DNA of 64,000 bases from an uncultured Bacteroidota bacterium (lineage in GTDB: Bacteria; Bacteroidota; Bacteroidia; Flavobacteriales; Flavobacteriaceae), in assembly GCA_902598305.1 (NCBI GenBank), contig CACKBL010000006.1:84606-148605 (forward strand), given 5' to 3'. Shown here piece after piece: positions 10,511 through 20,212 of the stretch. Within the stretch, counting starts at the first letter, position 1, and every line of letters starts with the position of its first letter. The notes beneath the pieces are model-generated. The model did not search any database. It was not told the DNA's origin and worked only from the letters and a program-made list of their open reading frames with translations. Position numbers and translations under genes: made by a program.

Positions 10511-12118
10511 TTAGAGATATTGATCGTTTAATTTGAAATTCGGAATGATTCTTGCTCTTGAAACTTGTTCGAAATCAAATGCAATTTCAATTAGTTTACT
10601 CTCACTCCAAGCTCTGCCAAAAAATGAAATTCCAACTGGAAGTCCATGAACATTTCCCATAGGTATAGTGATATTCGGGTAACCAGCTCGAGCTGCAGGG
10701 GAAGAACTTCCAATATGATAATTATCACCGTTTAAAAGATCTGAACTCCAAGCGGGACTACCAGTTGGAGATATAATTGCATCTAGATTGTATTTATTCA
10801 TAACCCTGTCAATACCCTCTTCTTTACTATATTTATTTAGTAAAAAAAGAGAATTTTTATATTTATCACCTTTCATCCCATCTGTTTCATTTGCTAGTTT
10901 TAAATATGCCTGATTAAAATATTTAAGTTCAATTGAATCTTTTTCATTGAACTCAATTAAGTCTTCTAAATTCTTTATCTGGGAACCATTTTTTAAATTT
11001 TTAAAATATTTGTTTAGTCCATCTTTATATTCGTGAAGCATTACGTTGTATGAATGAATACCATTGTCTCTGTGATTTATTGTATCTATCTCGATAATTT
11101 CCGCACCCAGTGAACGAATCAATTTAATTGATTTTTTAAACAAAGTGTCAACATCGGCATTATATCCTTTCCTTCTAGATTTATTTCCTAGTGGTAAACT
11201 GTATACTCCAATCCTTTTATTTTTAATTCCTCCTTGTCTCAAAAATTTAGTGTAGTCCAATTTTTTATTAGGTATGGATAATGTTTTGGAATCCAAGGGG
11301 TCTTCACCTTTCATTGCATTGAGTGCTATAACTGCATCAGTTAGTGTTCTTGCCATTGGACCAGATGTATCTTGAGTAAATGAGATAGGAATAATTCCTG
11401 TTCTACTAATAAGCCCAACTGTAGGTTTTATTCCTACTATCCCATTGGCATTTGATGGACACACGATTGAACCGTTAGTTTCAGTTCCAATAGCTAAAAT
11501 GGTTAAATTAGCTGAGACAGCAACTCCGGACCCAGAGCTTGAACCACATGGATTTCTTGAAAGTACATAAGGATTTTTGGTTTGACCGTTAACACCACTC
11601 CATCCACTTGTTGAATTTTGACCTCTAAAATTTGCCCATTCGCTTAAATTTGCTTTACCTAATATAATCGCACCTGACTCTCTTAGTTTTTTTACTATAA
11701 ATGCGTCCTTATTTGCTTTTGAATTAATCAAAGCTCTTGAACCTGCTGTTGTATTCATTTTATCACCAGTGTCGATATTATCTTTTAAAATTACTGGTAT
11801 CCCATGTAAAGGACCCTTCAACTCACCTTTAGCTATTAGATTATCAAGTTCAGTTGCAATTTTAACGGCATCGGGATTGATTTGTATAATAGACCTTAGA
11901 TTAGGACCAGCCATATCAATTTTTTTAATCCTGTCTATATATTTCTTTATAACCTCTACAGCTTTTATATCCCCATTTTTGTAACCATTAATTAGACTTT
12001 CGATTGTTGATTCTAAATAGATAAAGTCGTTTAAGTCTTCTGTTTCGATTTTTTTTTGACAGCTATGAAGTACAAAAAAAGATAATATTAAAGTTATTTT
12101 TAGTTTTAAATTAGACAT
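10511..12118 (-). CDS. Amidase-signature family lipoprotein
   Basis: GIPVILKDNIDT, GGSSSGSG-like CGSSSGSGVAVSANL; lipobox LHSCQKK. Confidence 0.92.
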   Translation of the reverse strand: MSNLKLKITLILSFFVLHSCQKKIETEDLNDFIYLESTIESLINGYKNGDIKAVEVIKKYIDRIKKIDMAGPNLRSIIQINPDAVKIATELDNLIAKGELKGPLHGIPVILKDNIDTGDKMNTTAGSRALINSKANKDAFIVKKLRESGAIILGKANLSEWANFRGQNSTSGWSGVNGQTKNPYVLSRNPCGSSSGSGVAVSANLTILAIGTETNGSIVCPSNANGIVGIKPTVGLISRTGIIPISFTQDTSGPMARTLTDAVIALNAMKGEDPLDSKTLSIPNKKLDYTKFLRQGGIKNKRIGVYSLPLGNKSRRKGYNADVDTLFKKSIKLIRSLGAEIIEIDTINHRDNGIHSYNVMLHEYKDGLNKYFKNLKNGSQIKNLEDLIEFNEKDSIELKYFNQAYLKLANETDGMKGDKYKNSLFLLNKYSKEEGIDRVMNKYNLDAIISPTGSPAWSSDLLNGDNYHIGSSSPAARAGYPNITIPMGNVHGLPVGISFFGRAWSESKLIEIAFDFEQVSRARIIPNFKLNDQYL

Positions 12119-12180
12119 GATTATATTGTAATTTTAAAACTTAATTTAATAATTGTTATTTAATTAACATATTAAATATT

Positions 12181-12210
12181 TTGTTTTTATCTCTTAGGAT
12201 ATTAGATTTG
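12181..12210 (+). promoter_or_regulatory. Bacteroidota sigma promoter of the aromatic operon: TTG-N19-TAGATTTG
   Basis: TTG 12181-12183 (within TTTTG), 19-nt spacer, TAGATTTG 12203-12210; matches TTG-N~19-TAnnTTTG. Confidence 0.8.
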
Positions 12211-12218
12211 CAGCTTAA

Positions 12219-12278
12219 ATGATAACAAAAATTACAACTTACTTTTACTTCTTCTACTTTTATTTTTATAATAGTTAG
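12219..12278 (+). CDS. Leader peptide of Phe/Tyr attenuator: MITKITTYFYFFYFYFYNS
   Basis: 19 codons plus TAG; 10 consecutive aromatic codons (5 Tyr, 5 Phe), immediately before attenuator hairpins and pheA. Confidence 0.9.
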   Translation: MITKITTYFYFFYFYFYNS

Positions 12279-12315
12279 GACTATGGTATATAATTATAAG
12301 TAAAATAATAGTCCT
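12277..12315 (+). promoter_or_regulatory. Antiterminator helix of the Phe/Tyr attenuator
   Basis: AGGACTAT 12277-12284 pairs perfectly with ATAGTCCT 12308-12315, overlapping the terminator 5' arm; competing 1:2 hairpin ATAGT 12271-12275/ACTAT 12280-12284. Confidence 0.82.
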
Positions 12316-12337
12316 GATTTTTCAGGACTTTTTTTTT
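12310..12337 (+). terminator. Rho-independent attenuator terminator before pheA
   Basis: AGTCCTGA-TTTT-TCAGGACT hairpin followed by a run of T to 12337; pheA ATG at 12347. Confidence 0.9.
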
Positions 12338-12346
12338 AAATAAAAA

Positions 12347-13168
12347 ATGAAAATAGCTATTCAAGGCATTAAAGGTTCTTTTCACCACTTAGTTGCTCTA
12401 AATTATTTTGGACCAACAGTTGATGTAATTGAATGTATTACTTTTCAAGAAATTTTTGATAAGTTAAATCAAAAAGAAGTTGAAAGAGGAGTAATGGCTC
12501 TTGAAAATTCAATTGCAGGATCAATTCTACCAAATTATGCTTTGATTGATGACTATAATATGCATGTAATAGGTGAGTACAATTTTTCCATTGATCATAA
12601 TTTGATGTGTTTAGAAAGCCAAAAATTCGAAGATATTAAAGAAGTGCACTCTCATCCAATGGCACTTCTTCAATGTAAGCAATTTTTTAATGATTATGGA
12701 CATATTAGATTAGTAGAGGCAACTGATACAGCAAAAGTAGCTCAACAAATTTCTGAGAAGAAATTAAAAGGAATTGCAGCTATAGCGTCAAAAGAAGCTG
12801 CTGAAACTTACAATCTAAATATAATATCAGAATCTATTCAGACTATAAATAATAATGTGACGCGATTTGTTATTTTAAAAAATAACTCTGAGCCTTACAA
12901 AGTAGAATCTTATAACAAGGCATCTCTTAAATTTATCTTAGATCACCAAAGGGGAAGTCTAGCTGCTATATTAAATGTTTTAAGTGATTGTCTTTTAAAC
13001 CTAACCAAGATACAATCTCTACCGGTTATAAAAACTCCAGGGAAGTATGCTTTTTTTGTTGACGTAAAATTTGAAAATACAGAGTTTTTTCAAAAAGCTG
13101 TTTCAATACTCAAAATTATGGCTTTAGAATTTAAAATAATAGGTCAATACTTGGAATTTAAAAAATAA
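12347..13168 (+). CDS. pheA: Prephenate dehydratase
   Basis: MKIAIQGIKGSFHHLVA, GVMALENSIAGSI, ATDTAKVAQ, ACT-type C-terminus SLAAILNVLSD. Confidence 0.93.
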   Translation: MKIAIQGIKGSFHHLVALNYFGPTVDVIECITFQEIFDKLNQKEVERGVMALENSIAGSILPNYALIDDYNMHVIGEYNFSIDHNLMCLESQKFEDIKEVHSHPMALLQCKQFFNDYGHIRLVEATDTAKVAQQISEKKLKGIAAIASKEAAETYNLNIISESIQTINNNVTRFVILKNNSEPYKVESYNKASLKFILDHQRGSLAAILNVLSDCLLNLTKIQSLPVIKTPGKYAFFVDVKFENTEFFQKAVSILKIMALEFKIIGQYLEFKK

Positions 13169-14316
13169 TGTTTACGGCTGAAAGATTAAAATATGTAGAT
13201 GAATATTATTTCTCAAAAAAAATGAGAGAAATAAATAATTATATTTCTTCTGGAAGGCCAATAATCAACATGGCTATTGGAAGCCCCGATTTATCTCCCA
13301 GTCTTGAAGTAAAAAAAGCTTTATCTGAAAGCATTGCTGATGAAAAATCAAGTATGTACCAAAGTTACAATGGATTGCCAGAACTGAGAGAGGCTATTTC
13401 AAATTTTTATTATAAACAATATGGCGTAAAAATAAATTCTACTTATGAAATTTTACCATTAATGGGTTCAAAAGAGGGTGTTATGCACATTTCTATGGCT
13501 TTTCTAAACAAGGGAGACAGTGTATTAATTCCAAATCCAGGATATCCTACATATGGCGCAGTCTCAAAATTATTAGGAGCAAAGATATTGAATTATAATT
13601 TGTCAGAGGAAAATAAATGGTATCCAAAAATGGATGATTTAGAAAGCTTGAATCCAAAAAATATCAAATTAATGTGGATAAATTATCCTCACATGCCAAC
13701 GGGTGCAGATTTTGATAAAAAAAAATTAAATGAATTAATTTTTTGGGCAAAGAAAAATAATATCATTTTAATAAATGACAATCCATATAGTTTTATTTTA
13801 AATAAAAAACCTAGAAGTATTTTAACACTAAAGAGTTCAAAAGGAGTTGCAATAGAACTGAATTCACTTAGTAAATCATTTAATATGGCAGGATGGAGAG
13901 TTGGTATGATGGTAGGAGAATCAAAGTATATAGATGCTGTTTTAAAAGTAAAATCAAATTTTGATTCGGGAATGTTTTATTGTGTTCAGCACGGAGCAAT
14001 AAAAGCATTGGCTAGTAGTCAAAAATGGTTTGATAGCCTTAACAAAGAATATTTTAAAAGAAGAAAATTAGCAGAACAAATTGCAGATGAACTTAATCTT
14101 TCATATTATAAAAATGGTGTTGGGATGTTTTTATGGTGTAAAATTTTAAATGATTCTTTAAAGTCAGAAGATTATGTTGACTTTTTGTTGGATAAATATG
14201 ATTTTTTTGTTTCTCCTGGATCAATTTTTGGGTCTCAAGGTGAAGGATATGTTAGGATTTCTTTATGTACAGATACAAAAAAAATGAATCAAGTTTTAAA
14301 AAGATTGAAATCATGA
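13168..14316 (+). CDS. Class I/II pyridoxal phosphate aminotransferase
   Basis: PNPGYPTYGAV, INYPHMPTGA, SLSKSFNMAGWRVG. Confidence 0.9.
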   Translation: MFTAERLKYVDEYYFSKKMREINNYISSGRPIINMAIGSPDLSPSLEVKKALSESIADEKSSMYQSYNGLPELREAISNFYYKQYGVKINSTYEILPLMGSKEGVMHISMAFLNKGDSVLIPNPGYPTYGAVSKLLGAKILNYNLSEENKWYPKMDDLESLNPKNIKLMWINYPHMPTGADFDKKKLNELIFWAKKNNIILINDNPYSFILNKKPRSILTLKSSKGVAIELNSLSKSFNMAGWRVGMMVGESKYIDAVLKVKSNFDSGMFYCVQHGAIKALASSQKWFDSLNKEYFKRRKLAEQIADELNLSYYKNGVGMFLWCKILNDSLKSEDYVDFLLDKYDFFVSPGSIFGSQGEGYVRISLCTDTKKMNQVLKRLKS

Positions 14317-15170
14317 AATTATTTTTAATTGGAACCGGTTTAATAGGAGGTTCTATGTCGAAAGATTTAAGGAATCTTTTAGGTAATATTCAAATACACG
14401 GAATTGATAAAAATGAATTAAGTGTGAAACGTGCAAAGAATATTGGAGTGATTGATATTATCGATAATATAGAAAATTTAAACATTGCTGATAGGGTTAT
14501 TTTATCTGTTCCTGTCAGTGAAAGTTTGAAAATTTTACCTTTTATTCTTGATAATTTGAATAAAGATGCTTTAGTATGGGATGTTGGTTCAACAAAATTT
14601 AGTTTGTGTAAGTCAGTTGAAAAACATTCTAATAGAGATCAATTTCTAGCCACTCATCCAATAGCAGGTAACGAACTTTCTGGGCCTGAGGCAAGCGCAG
14701 AAAATCTCTTCAATGGAAAAATTCAGATTCTTTGTGAGAAAAATAAGACAAGACCTGATTTACTACAATGGGCTGAATCAATTTTTAATTTGATGGGGAT
14801 GAAAATTAGATATATGGACCCAGAAGAGCATGATAAAAAAATGGCAATAGTCTCACATTTGTCTCATATAAGTTCTTTCATGCTTGGAAAGACGGTTATG
14901 GAGTCCGAAAAAAATAATCAAAATATATTGGATTTTGCAGGAAGTGGATTTGAGTCTACTGTAAGATTGGCAAAAAGTTCACCGGAAATGTGGTCTTCTA
15001 TTTTTAAAGATAATAGGAAAAATATACTTGAAATTTTGAACGCATATATTGAAAATCTAAAACAATTTCAGTTGAAAATTGAAAATGAAAATTATATTGA
15101 TTTAAAAAGTCAAATGATTAAAACAAATAAACTAAAGAAAATACTTGATACAATTAAACCTAAAAATTAA
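14313..15170 (+). CDS. tyrA: Prephenate dehydrogenase
   Basis: MKLFLIGTGLIGGSMSKDL (Rossmann), ATHPIAGNELSGPEAS; ATG 14313 preferred over the track's 14265. Confidence 0.92.
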   Translation: MKLFLIGTGLIGGSMSKDLRNLLGNIQIHGIDKNELSVKRAKNIGVIDIIDNIENLNIADRVILSVPVSESLKILPFILDNLNKDALVWDVGSTKFSLCKSVEKHSNRDQFLATHPIAGNELSGPEASAENLFNGKIQILCEKNKTRPDLLQWAESIFNLMGMKIRYMDPEEHDKKMAIVSHLSHISSFMLGKTVMESEKNNQNILDFAGSGFESTVRLAKSSPEMWSSIFKDNRKNILEILNAYIENLKQFQLKIENENYIDLKSQMIKTNKLKKILDTIKPKN

Positions 15171-15176
15171 ATCAAA

Positions 15177-16259
15177 ATGGAAATAAAAATAAAAACAAAC
15201 GATTGGTTAAAAAAATTTAATTTGTCCCATCCGCTTGTTATTGCAGGTCCTTGTAGTGCTGAAACGGAGGAACAGGTTCTTAAGATAGCTCATCAATTAA
15301 AGAAAACAGATGTTACTATTTACAGAGCTGGAATTTGGAAACCCAGAACTAGACCTGGTAATTTTGAAGGTGTTGGTTCCATAGGTTTAAAATGGCTTCA
15401 GAGGGTTAAAAAAGAAACTGGGCTTTTAACAGCTACGGAGGTAGCTAATAAGGATCATGTAAAATTAGCATTGGAACACAATATTGATGTATTATGGATT
15501 GGAGCCAGATCAACAGTTAGTCCTTTTATTGTTCAAGAAATTGCAGATTCATTAAATGGGACAGACAAAATAGTTCTAGTAAAAAATCCAGTCAACCCTG
15601 ACCTCTCACTATGGCTGGGTGCTATTGAAAGACTTCAGTCTGCAGACATTAGTAAATTAGGCCTTATTCATAGAGGTTTTTCATCTCAAGGAAAATCGAA
15701 GTATAGAAATAACCCTGAATGGCAAATTGCTATTGAAGCAAAAAATAAGTTTCCTGATATTCCAATTATTTGTGATCCGTCTCATATTTCAGGACGAAGA
15801 GACCTAATTTTTGATCTTAGTCAAATGGCATTGGATCTTAATTTTGATGGTTTGATGATTGAAACTCATATAGATCCTGATAATGCCTGGAGTGACGCCG
15901 CTCAACAGGTAACTCCAAATCGATTGATACAAATAATGAAAGATTTAAAAATGCGAAATACAACTATCGAACAGAAAGACTATGTTGATGAATTAGATAA
16001 TTTAAGAACACAAATTGATATAGCTGACCAAAATCTGCTTCAAATTCTTGGAGAAAGAATGAAAATTTCTGATTCTATAGGAAAGTTGAAAAAGAAAAAT
16101 AATGTTGCTGTTCTTCAGAACAAGAGATGGAATGAAATACTTGGTAAAATGGTGCTTGATGGCGAAAATCACGGATTATCTGAAGAATTTGTGTTAAAAT
16201 TATTTAAAGCAATTCATCAAGAATCAATTAATCATCAGGAAAAATTAATTGTTAAATAA
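15177..16259 (+). CDS. Bifunctional 3-deoxy-7-phosphoheptulonate synthase / chorismate mutase
   Basis: VIAGPCSAETEEQ, YRAGIWKPRTRPG, ICDPSHISGRRD; C-terminal chorismate mutase LRTQIDIADQNLLQILGERMKIS. Confidence 0.94.
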   Translation: MEIKIKTNDWLKKFNLSHPLVIAGPCSAETEEQVLKIAHQLKKTDVTIYRAGIWKPRTRPGNFEGVGSIGLKWLQRVKKETGLLTATEVANKDHVKLALEHNIDVLWIGARSTVSPFIVQEIADSLNGTDKIVLVKNPVNPDLSLWLGAIERLQSADISKLGLIHRGFSSQGKSKYRNNPEWQIAIEAKNKFPDIPIICDPSHISGRRDLIFDLSQMALDLNFDGLMIETHIDPDNAWSDAAQQVTPNRLIQIMKDLKMRNTTIEQKDYVDELDNLRTQIDIADQNLLQILGERMKISDSIGKLKKKNNVAVLQNKRWNEILGKMVLDGENHGLSEEFVLKLFKAIHQESINHQEKLIVK

Positions 16260-16260
16260 A

Positions 16261-17451
16261 TTAATAATTTGCTAAAACATTTTTGATTCTGGTAGCAGCT
16301 TCTATTATTTCTTCTTTCGAAGCAGCGTATGAAATCCTTAAGCAATTTTTATTTCCAAATGAGTCCCCAGAAACTGTGGCTACTTTTGCTTCTTCTAGTA
16401 TGGTCATCGCAAAATCATTAGCATCATTAATAATTTTACCCCTTATTTTTTTGCCAAAATAAAATGAAATATCTGGAAAGAGATAAAATGCTCCCGATGG
16501 TTTTAAAAGTTTAAATCCGGGAATTTTTGAAATCAAATCAAAAATTAATTCTTTTCTAGAATTAAATTCATCAATCATATACCTTATTTTAGATACCGGA
16601 GCAGTAAGGGCTGTAATTGCCGATCTTTGAGCTATGCAATTAGCAGCACTGGTAATTTGGCCTTGAAACTTGTTACAAGCTTTAGCAATAAATTCTGGTG
16701 CCCCTATATATCCAATCCTCCACCCTGTCATAGAAAATGCTTTTGCGAGACCATTTACAGTTATTGTTCTATCGAACATGTTAGGGAGGTTGGCAAAACT
16801 AAAGTGTTTTTCTCCGTAAATAATATGTTCGTATATTTCATCTGACAAAACATAAGTATTGGGATAGTCTTTAAGTATTTTAGCAAATTCATATAATTCT
16901 TTTTCAGAGTAAACTATACCACTAGGATTATTTGGTGAATTGAACATTATTAATTTAGTTTTGGATGTCAATTCAGATTTTAACTGAGCTGTAGTTATTT
17001 TAAAACCATTTTCCATTGAAGTTGGAATAATTTTGAATTTAGCCTCGGACAAAGTAACAATTGCAGAATAGCTGACCCAATACGGAGCGGGAATTAAAAC
17101 TTCATCACCTTTGTTTAAAAGAGCCATACAAACGTTTGCTATAGACTGCTTAGCTCCGGTTGAAACTACAATTTGGGAAGGATTATAATTTAAATTATTA
17201 TCTCTTTCAAATTTTTCACAAATTGCATTTTTTAATTCTAAATATCCGTCTACAGGAGGGTACGAGTGGTAATTTTCTTCAATAGCTTTTATTGCTGCTT
17301 CTTTTACAAAATCTGGAGTATTAAAGTCAGGTTCGCCTAGACTTAAACTTATTACATCTACTCCACTATTTTTTAATTCTCTTGCTTTGGCTGCCATAGT
17401 TAGGGTAGCTGAAGCTGGCAAATTTTCAATTCGTTCCGAAAGTTTATTCAT
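16261..17451 (-). CDS. Aspartate aminotransferase-like class I aminotransferase
   Basis: SLSLGEPDFNTP, FNSPNNPSGIVYS, GLAKAFSMTGWRIGY. Confidence 0.92.
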   Translation of the reverse strand: MNKLSERIENLPASATLTMAAKARELKNSGVDVISLSLGEPDFNTPDFVKEAAIKAIEENYHSYPPVDGYLELKNAICEKFERDNNLNYNPSQIVVSTGAKQSIANVCMALLNKGDEVLIPAPYWVSYSAIVTLSEAKFKIIPTSMENGFKITTAQLKSELTSKTKLIMFNSPNNPSGIVYSEKELYEFAKILKDYPNTYVLSDEIYEHIIYGEKHFSFANLPNMFDRTITVNGLAKAFSMTGWRIGYIGAPEFIAKACNKFQGQITSAANCIAQRSAITALTAPVSKIRYMIDEFNSRKELIFDLISKIPGFKLLKPSGAFYLFPDISFYFGKKIRGKIINDANDFAMTILEEAKVATVSGDSFGNKNCLRISYAASKEEIIEAATRIKNVLANY

Positions 17452-17507
17452 TATGGTTATGTTTGTATAATCTTAGATGTAAAAATAAATTAATTGTTTC
17501 AAAATTT

Positions 17508-18122
17508 GTGGAACTTAAAAAAAAATTTCCTGTGCTATCAAATTCACAAATTGATAAGTTTCTGCTTTTTGAAAAATTATTTAAAAATTGGAATTATAAA
17601 GTCAATTTAATTTCGAGAAAGGACATTAATTTTTTATTCGAAAGACATATTTGTTATTCTTTAGCAATTACATTTTTTTTCAAATTTAAATCTAAAACTA
17701 AAATATTGGATGTTGGAACTGGTGGAGGTTTCCCAGGTATACCTCTTGCTATTTTTTTTCCAGAAGTTGAATTTACATTAATTGACAGAACTGAAAAGAA
17801 AATAAAAATTATTGACTCGATTAAAAAAGAGTTAAAAATCAAAAATGTCAAGACTAAAGTTGGTGATGTAAAAAATTTAAAATCTAAATTTAATTTTGTT
17901 CTAGGTCGTGCCGTAACAAAAATGGAAAAATTTGTTCCGCTTGTCAAAAAAAACATTTTGATGCATAATGATGAATCTGGAATAATTTATTTGAAAGGGG
18001 GTGAACTTCTTTACGAAAAGGAAAAATTCCCTAACATTAAGATTTATAAATTAAAAAATAATTTCAAGTCAGAATTTTTTGAAACCAAAAAAGTCATATA
18101 TATACCAAAAAATGATTTTTAA
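17508..18122 (+). CDS. rsmG: 16S rRNA (guanine527-N7)-methyltransferase
   Basis: ILDVGTGGGFPGIPLAIFFPEVEFTLIDRTEKKI, GRAVTKMEKFVPLV. GTG 17508 proposed as start; the track's TTG 17463 overlaps a TATGTTTG promoter-like box (17458-17465). Confidence 0.88.
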   Translation: MELKKKFPVLSNSQIDKFLLFEKLFKNWNYKVNLISRKDINFLFERHICYSLAITFFFKFKSKTKILDVGTGGGFPGIPLAIFFPEVEFTLIDRTEKKIKIIDSIKKELKIKNVKTKVGDVKNLKSKFNFVLGRAVTKMEKFVPLVKKNILMHNDESGIIYLKGGELLYEKEKFPNIKIYKLKNNFKSEFFETKKVIYIPKNDF

Positions 18123-18126
18123 TATC

Positions 18127-19752
18127 TCATCCTAAAAAAGGATACTTGTAGTCCTTTGGAGTAAGCAAAGGTTCCTTAATAAGTCTCGGAGAAACCCATC
18201 TTATTAAATTTAATTTTGAACCGGCTTTATCATTTGTCCCCGAAGCTCTTGCTCCTCCGAATGGTTGCTGACCTACAACAGCACCACTGGGTTTATCATT
18301 TATGTAGAAATTACCAGCCGAGTTTTCTAATTTGTCTAAAGCTTCCTTAATAGCATATCTGTCTTTTGCAAAAATTGCACCTGTTAGTGCGTACTCTGAA
18401 GTTGTGTCAACAAGCTTTAAAACCTTACTGTAATCTTTATCGTCATAAATATAAACTGTTACAATAGGTCCAAACAATTCTTTTTCCATTGTAATATATT
18501 TAGGATCTGTAGTAACCAAAACAGTAGGTTCTATAAAATAACCAACTGAATCATCACAATTTCCACCGTATAAAACTTTAACATCTTTCGAAGATTTTGC
18601 ATCTTGAATTGCATTTTTTAACCTTTCAAAAGCATCCCTGTGAATTACTGCTGTTATAAAATTTTGAAAGTCATTTGGTGGTCCCATTTTGATTTCACTT
18701 AATTTATTACCAATTATATCCAACACCTTATTTGCAATTGATTTTGGAAGATAAACTCTTGATGCTGCAGAACATTTCTGGCCTTGAAATTCAAATGAAC
18801 CACGAATTACAGCTGTTGAAACTTCTTTAACATTTGCAGATGGATGTACCATTATAAAATCCTTTCCTCCGGTTTCTCCTACTATTCTTGGGTAATTTTT
18901 ATAAAGATTAATATTATTTCCTATTTTTCTCCAAATATTCTTGAATACCGAAGTAGATCCAGTAAAATGGATTCCGGCAAATTCTTTTGAGGATAAGACT
19001 TGATTTGTAATCATTTCTGGATCACCAAAAATCATATTTATAACTCCATCTGGTAGCCCTGCTTCCTCAAATATATCCATAGTTACTTTTGCGGAAAAAA
19101 CCTGATAGTCGCTTGGCTTCCAAACAATTGTGTTACCCATTAGTGCTGGAGCAGCACATAAATTTCCACCTATTGCAGTAAAATTAAATGGACTAATCGC
19201 GTAAACAAATCCTTCCAATGGGCGATAAGACAATTTGTTCCAAGTTCCATCAGAAGAAATAGGTTGCTCATTATATATTTCTTCAGCAAATTTCACATTA
19301 AATCTTAAAAAATCTGCAAATTCACACGCTGCATCAATCTCTGCCTGGTGAATTGTTTTCGATTGAGCAATCATAGTAGATGCATTTATAATTTTTCTAT
19401 ATGGACCACAAATAAGTTCAGCTGCTTTTAAAAATATGCTTGCTCTTTCTGAAAATCCTAATTCATTCCACTTTTCTTTTGCTGTTAGTGAGCTTTTAAT
19501 AGCTAAATCAACGTGATTTTTATCCGCTATTGAGTAAGAACCCAAGATGTTTTTGTAATCATGAGGGGGGGACATCTTATTTTTTTCTTTAGTGTCTATT
19601 TCTCTTCCATCAATTTTAAGTTTTATATCGATTTTTGTGTTCAAAAGATGATCATATGCTTTAAGAACCTCATCTTTTTCTTTACTTCCTGGTGCGTATA
19701 AAAGAACTTCTTCATTCTCTACACTTGGGCTTTTAATAAAACTATTTTTCAT
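18127..19752 (-). CDS. pruA: L-glutamate gamma-semialdehyde (1-pyrroline-5-carboxylate) dehydrogenase
   Basis: ALDH fold: ETGGKDFIMVH, FEFQGQKCSAASRVY, QQPFGGARASGTNDKAG. Confidence 0.95.
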   Translation of the reverse strand: MKNSFIKSPSVENEEVLLYAPGSKEKDEVLKAYDHLLNTKIDIKLKIDGREIDTKEKNKMSPPHDYKNILGSYSIADKNHVDLAIKSSLTAKEKWNELGFSERASIFLKAAELICGPYRKIINASTMIAQSKTIHQAEIDAACEFADFLRFNVKFAEEIYNEQPISSDGTWNKLSYRPLEGFVYAISPFNFTAIGGNLCAAPALMGNTIVWKPSDYQVFSAKVTMDIFEEAGLPDGVINMIFGDPEMITNQVLSSKEFAGIHFTGSTSVFKNIWRKIGNNINLYKNYPRIVGETGGKDFIMVHPSANVKEVSTAVIRGSFEFQGQKCSAASRVYLPKSIANKVLDIIGNKLSEIKMGPPNDFQNFITAVIHRDAFERLKNAIQDAKSSKDVKVLYGGNCDDSVGYFIEPTVLVTTDPKYITMEKELFGPIVTVYIYDDKDYSKVLKLVDTTSEYALTGAIFAKDRYAIKEALDKLENSAGNFYINDKPSGAVVGQQPFGGARASGTNDKAGSKLNLIRWVSPRLIKEPLLTPKDYKYPFLG

Positions 19753-19761
19753 TATTTAAAT

Positions 19762-20148
19762 TTAATTTAATGTGAAAGTTGCTGCTAAATCGAAAACCGG
19801 GATTTCAACCTCAAATTCTTTAGCAGTGGAAAAATTAATCATAGTGTAGAACCCACTCATAGATCCAATTGGCGAAGTTAAGAGGCAATTGGAGCTGTAA
19901 GTATGTGAAACTCCTGATTTCAAAATAGGTTTTTGTCCAATCACACCGTCTCCTTCAACAAAGTAAGGTCTTCTATTAGTTTGTAATATTTTCCAATTTC
20001 TATTGATTAATTGAACAACATCATTACTTTGATTTTCTATTTTAATAGTGTAGGTAAAGGCATAATTAATTAACCCATCACTTAAGAAGTCTCCATTATA
20101 TTTGGTTATTACTGAAATTCTGATGCCTTTTGTTATTTGTTGAAACAT
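19762..20148 (-). CDS. apaG: ApaG-domain protein
   Basis: FTYTIKIENQSNDVVQLINRNWKI, GEGDGVIGQKPILKSG-like, SPIGSMSGFYTM. Confidence 0.92.
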   Translation of the reverse strand: MFQQITKGIRISVITKYNGDFLSDGLINYAFTYTIKIENQSNDVVQLINRNWKILQTNRRPYFVEGDGVIGQKPILKSGVSHTYSSNCLLTSPIGSMSGFYTMINFSTAKEFEVEIPVFDLAATFTLN

Positions 20149-20212
20149 AAAATTAATCTTACTCCAAGTTAACTAAAAAAAATGTTTCAAAAAAGAAGAA
20201 ATAAATAGATGA

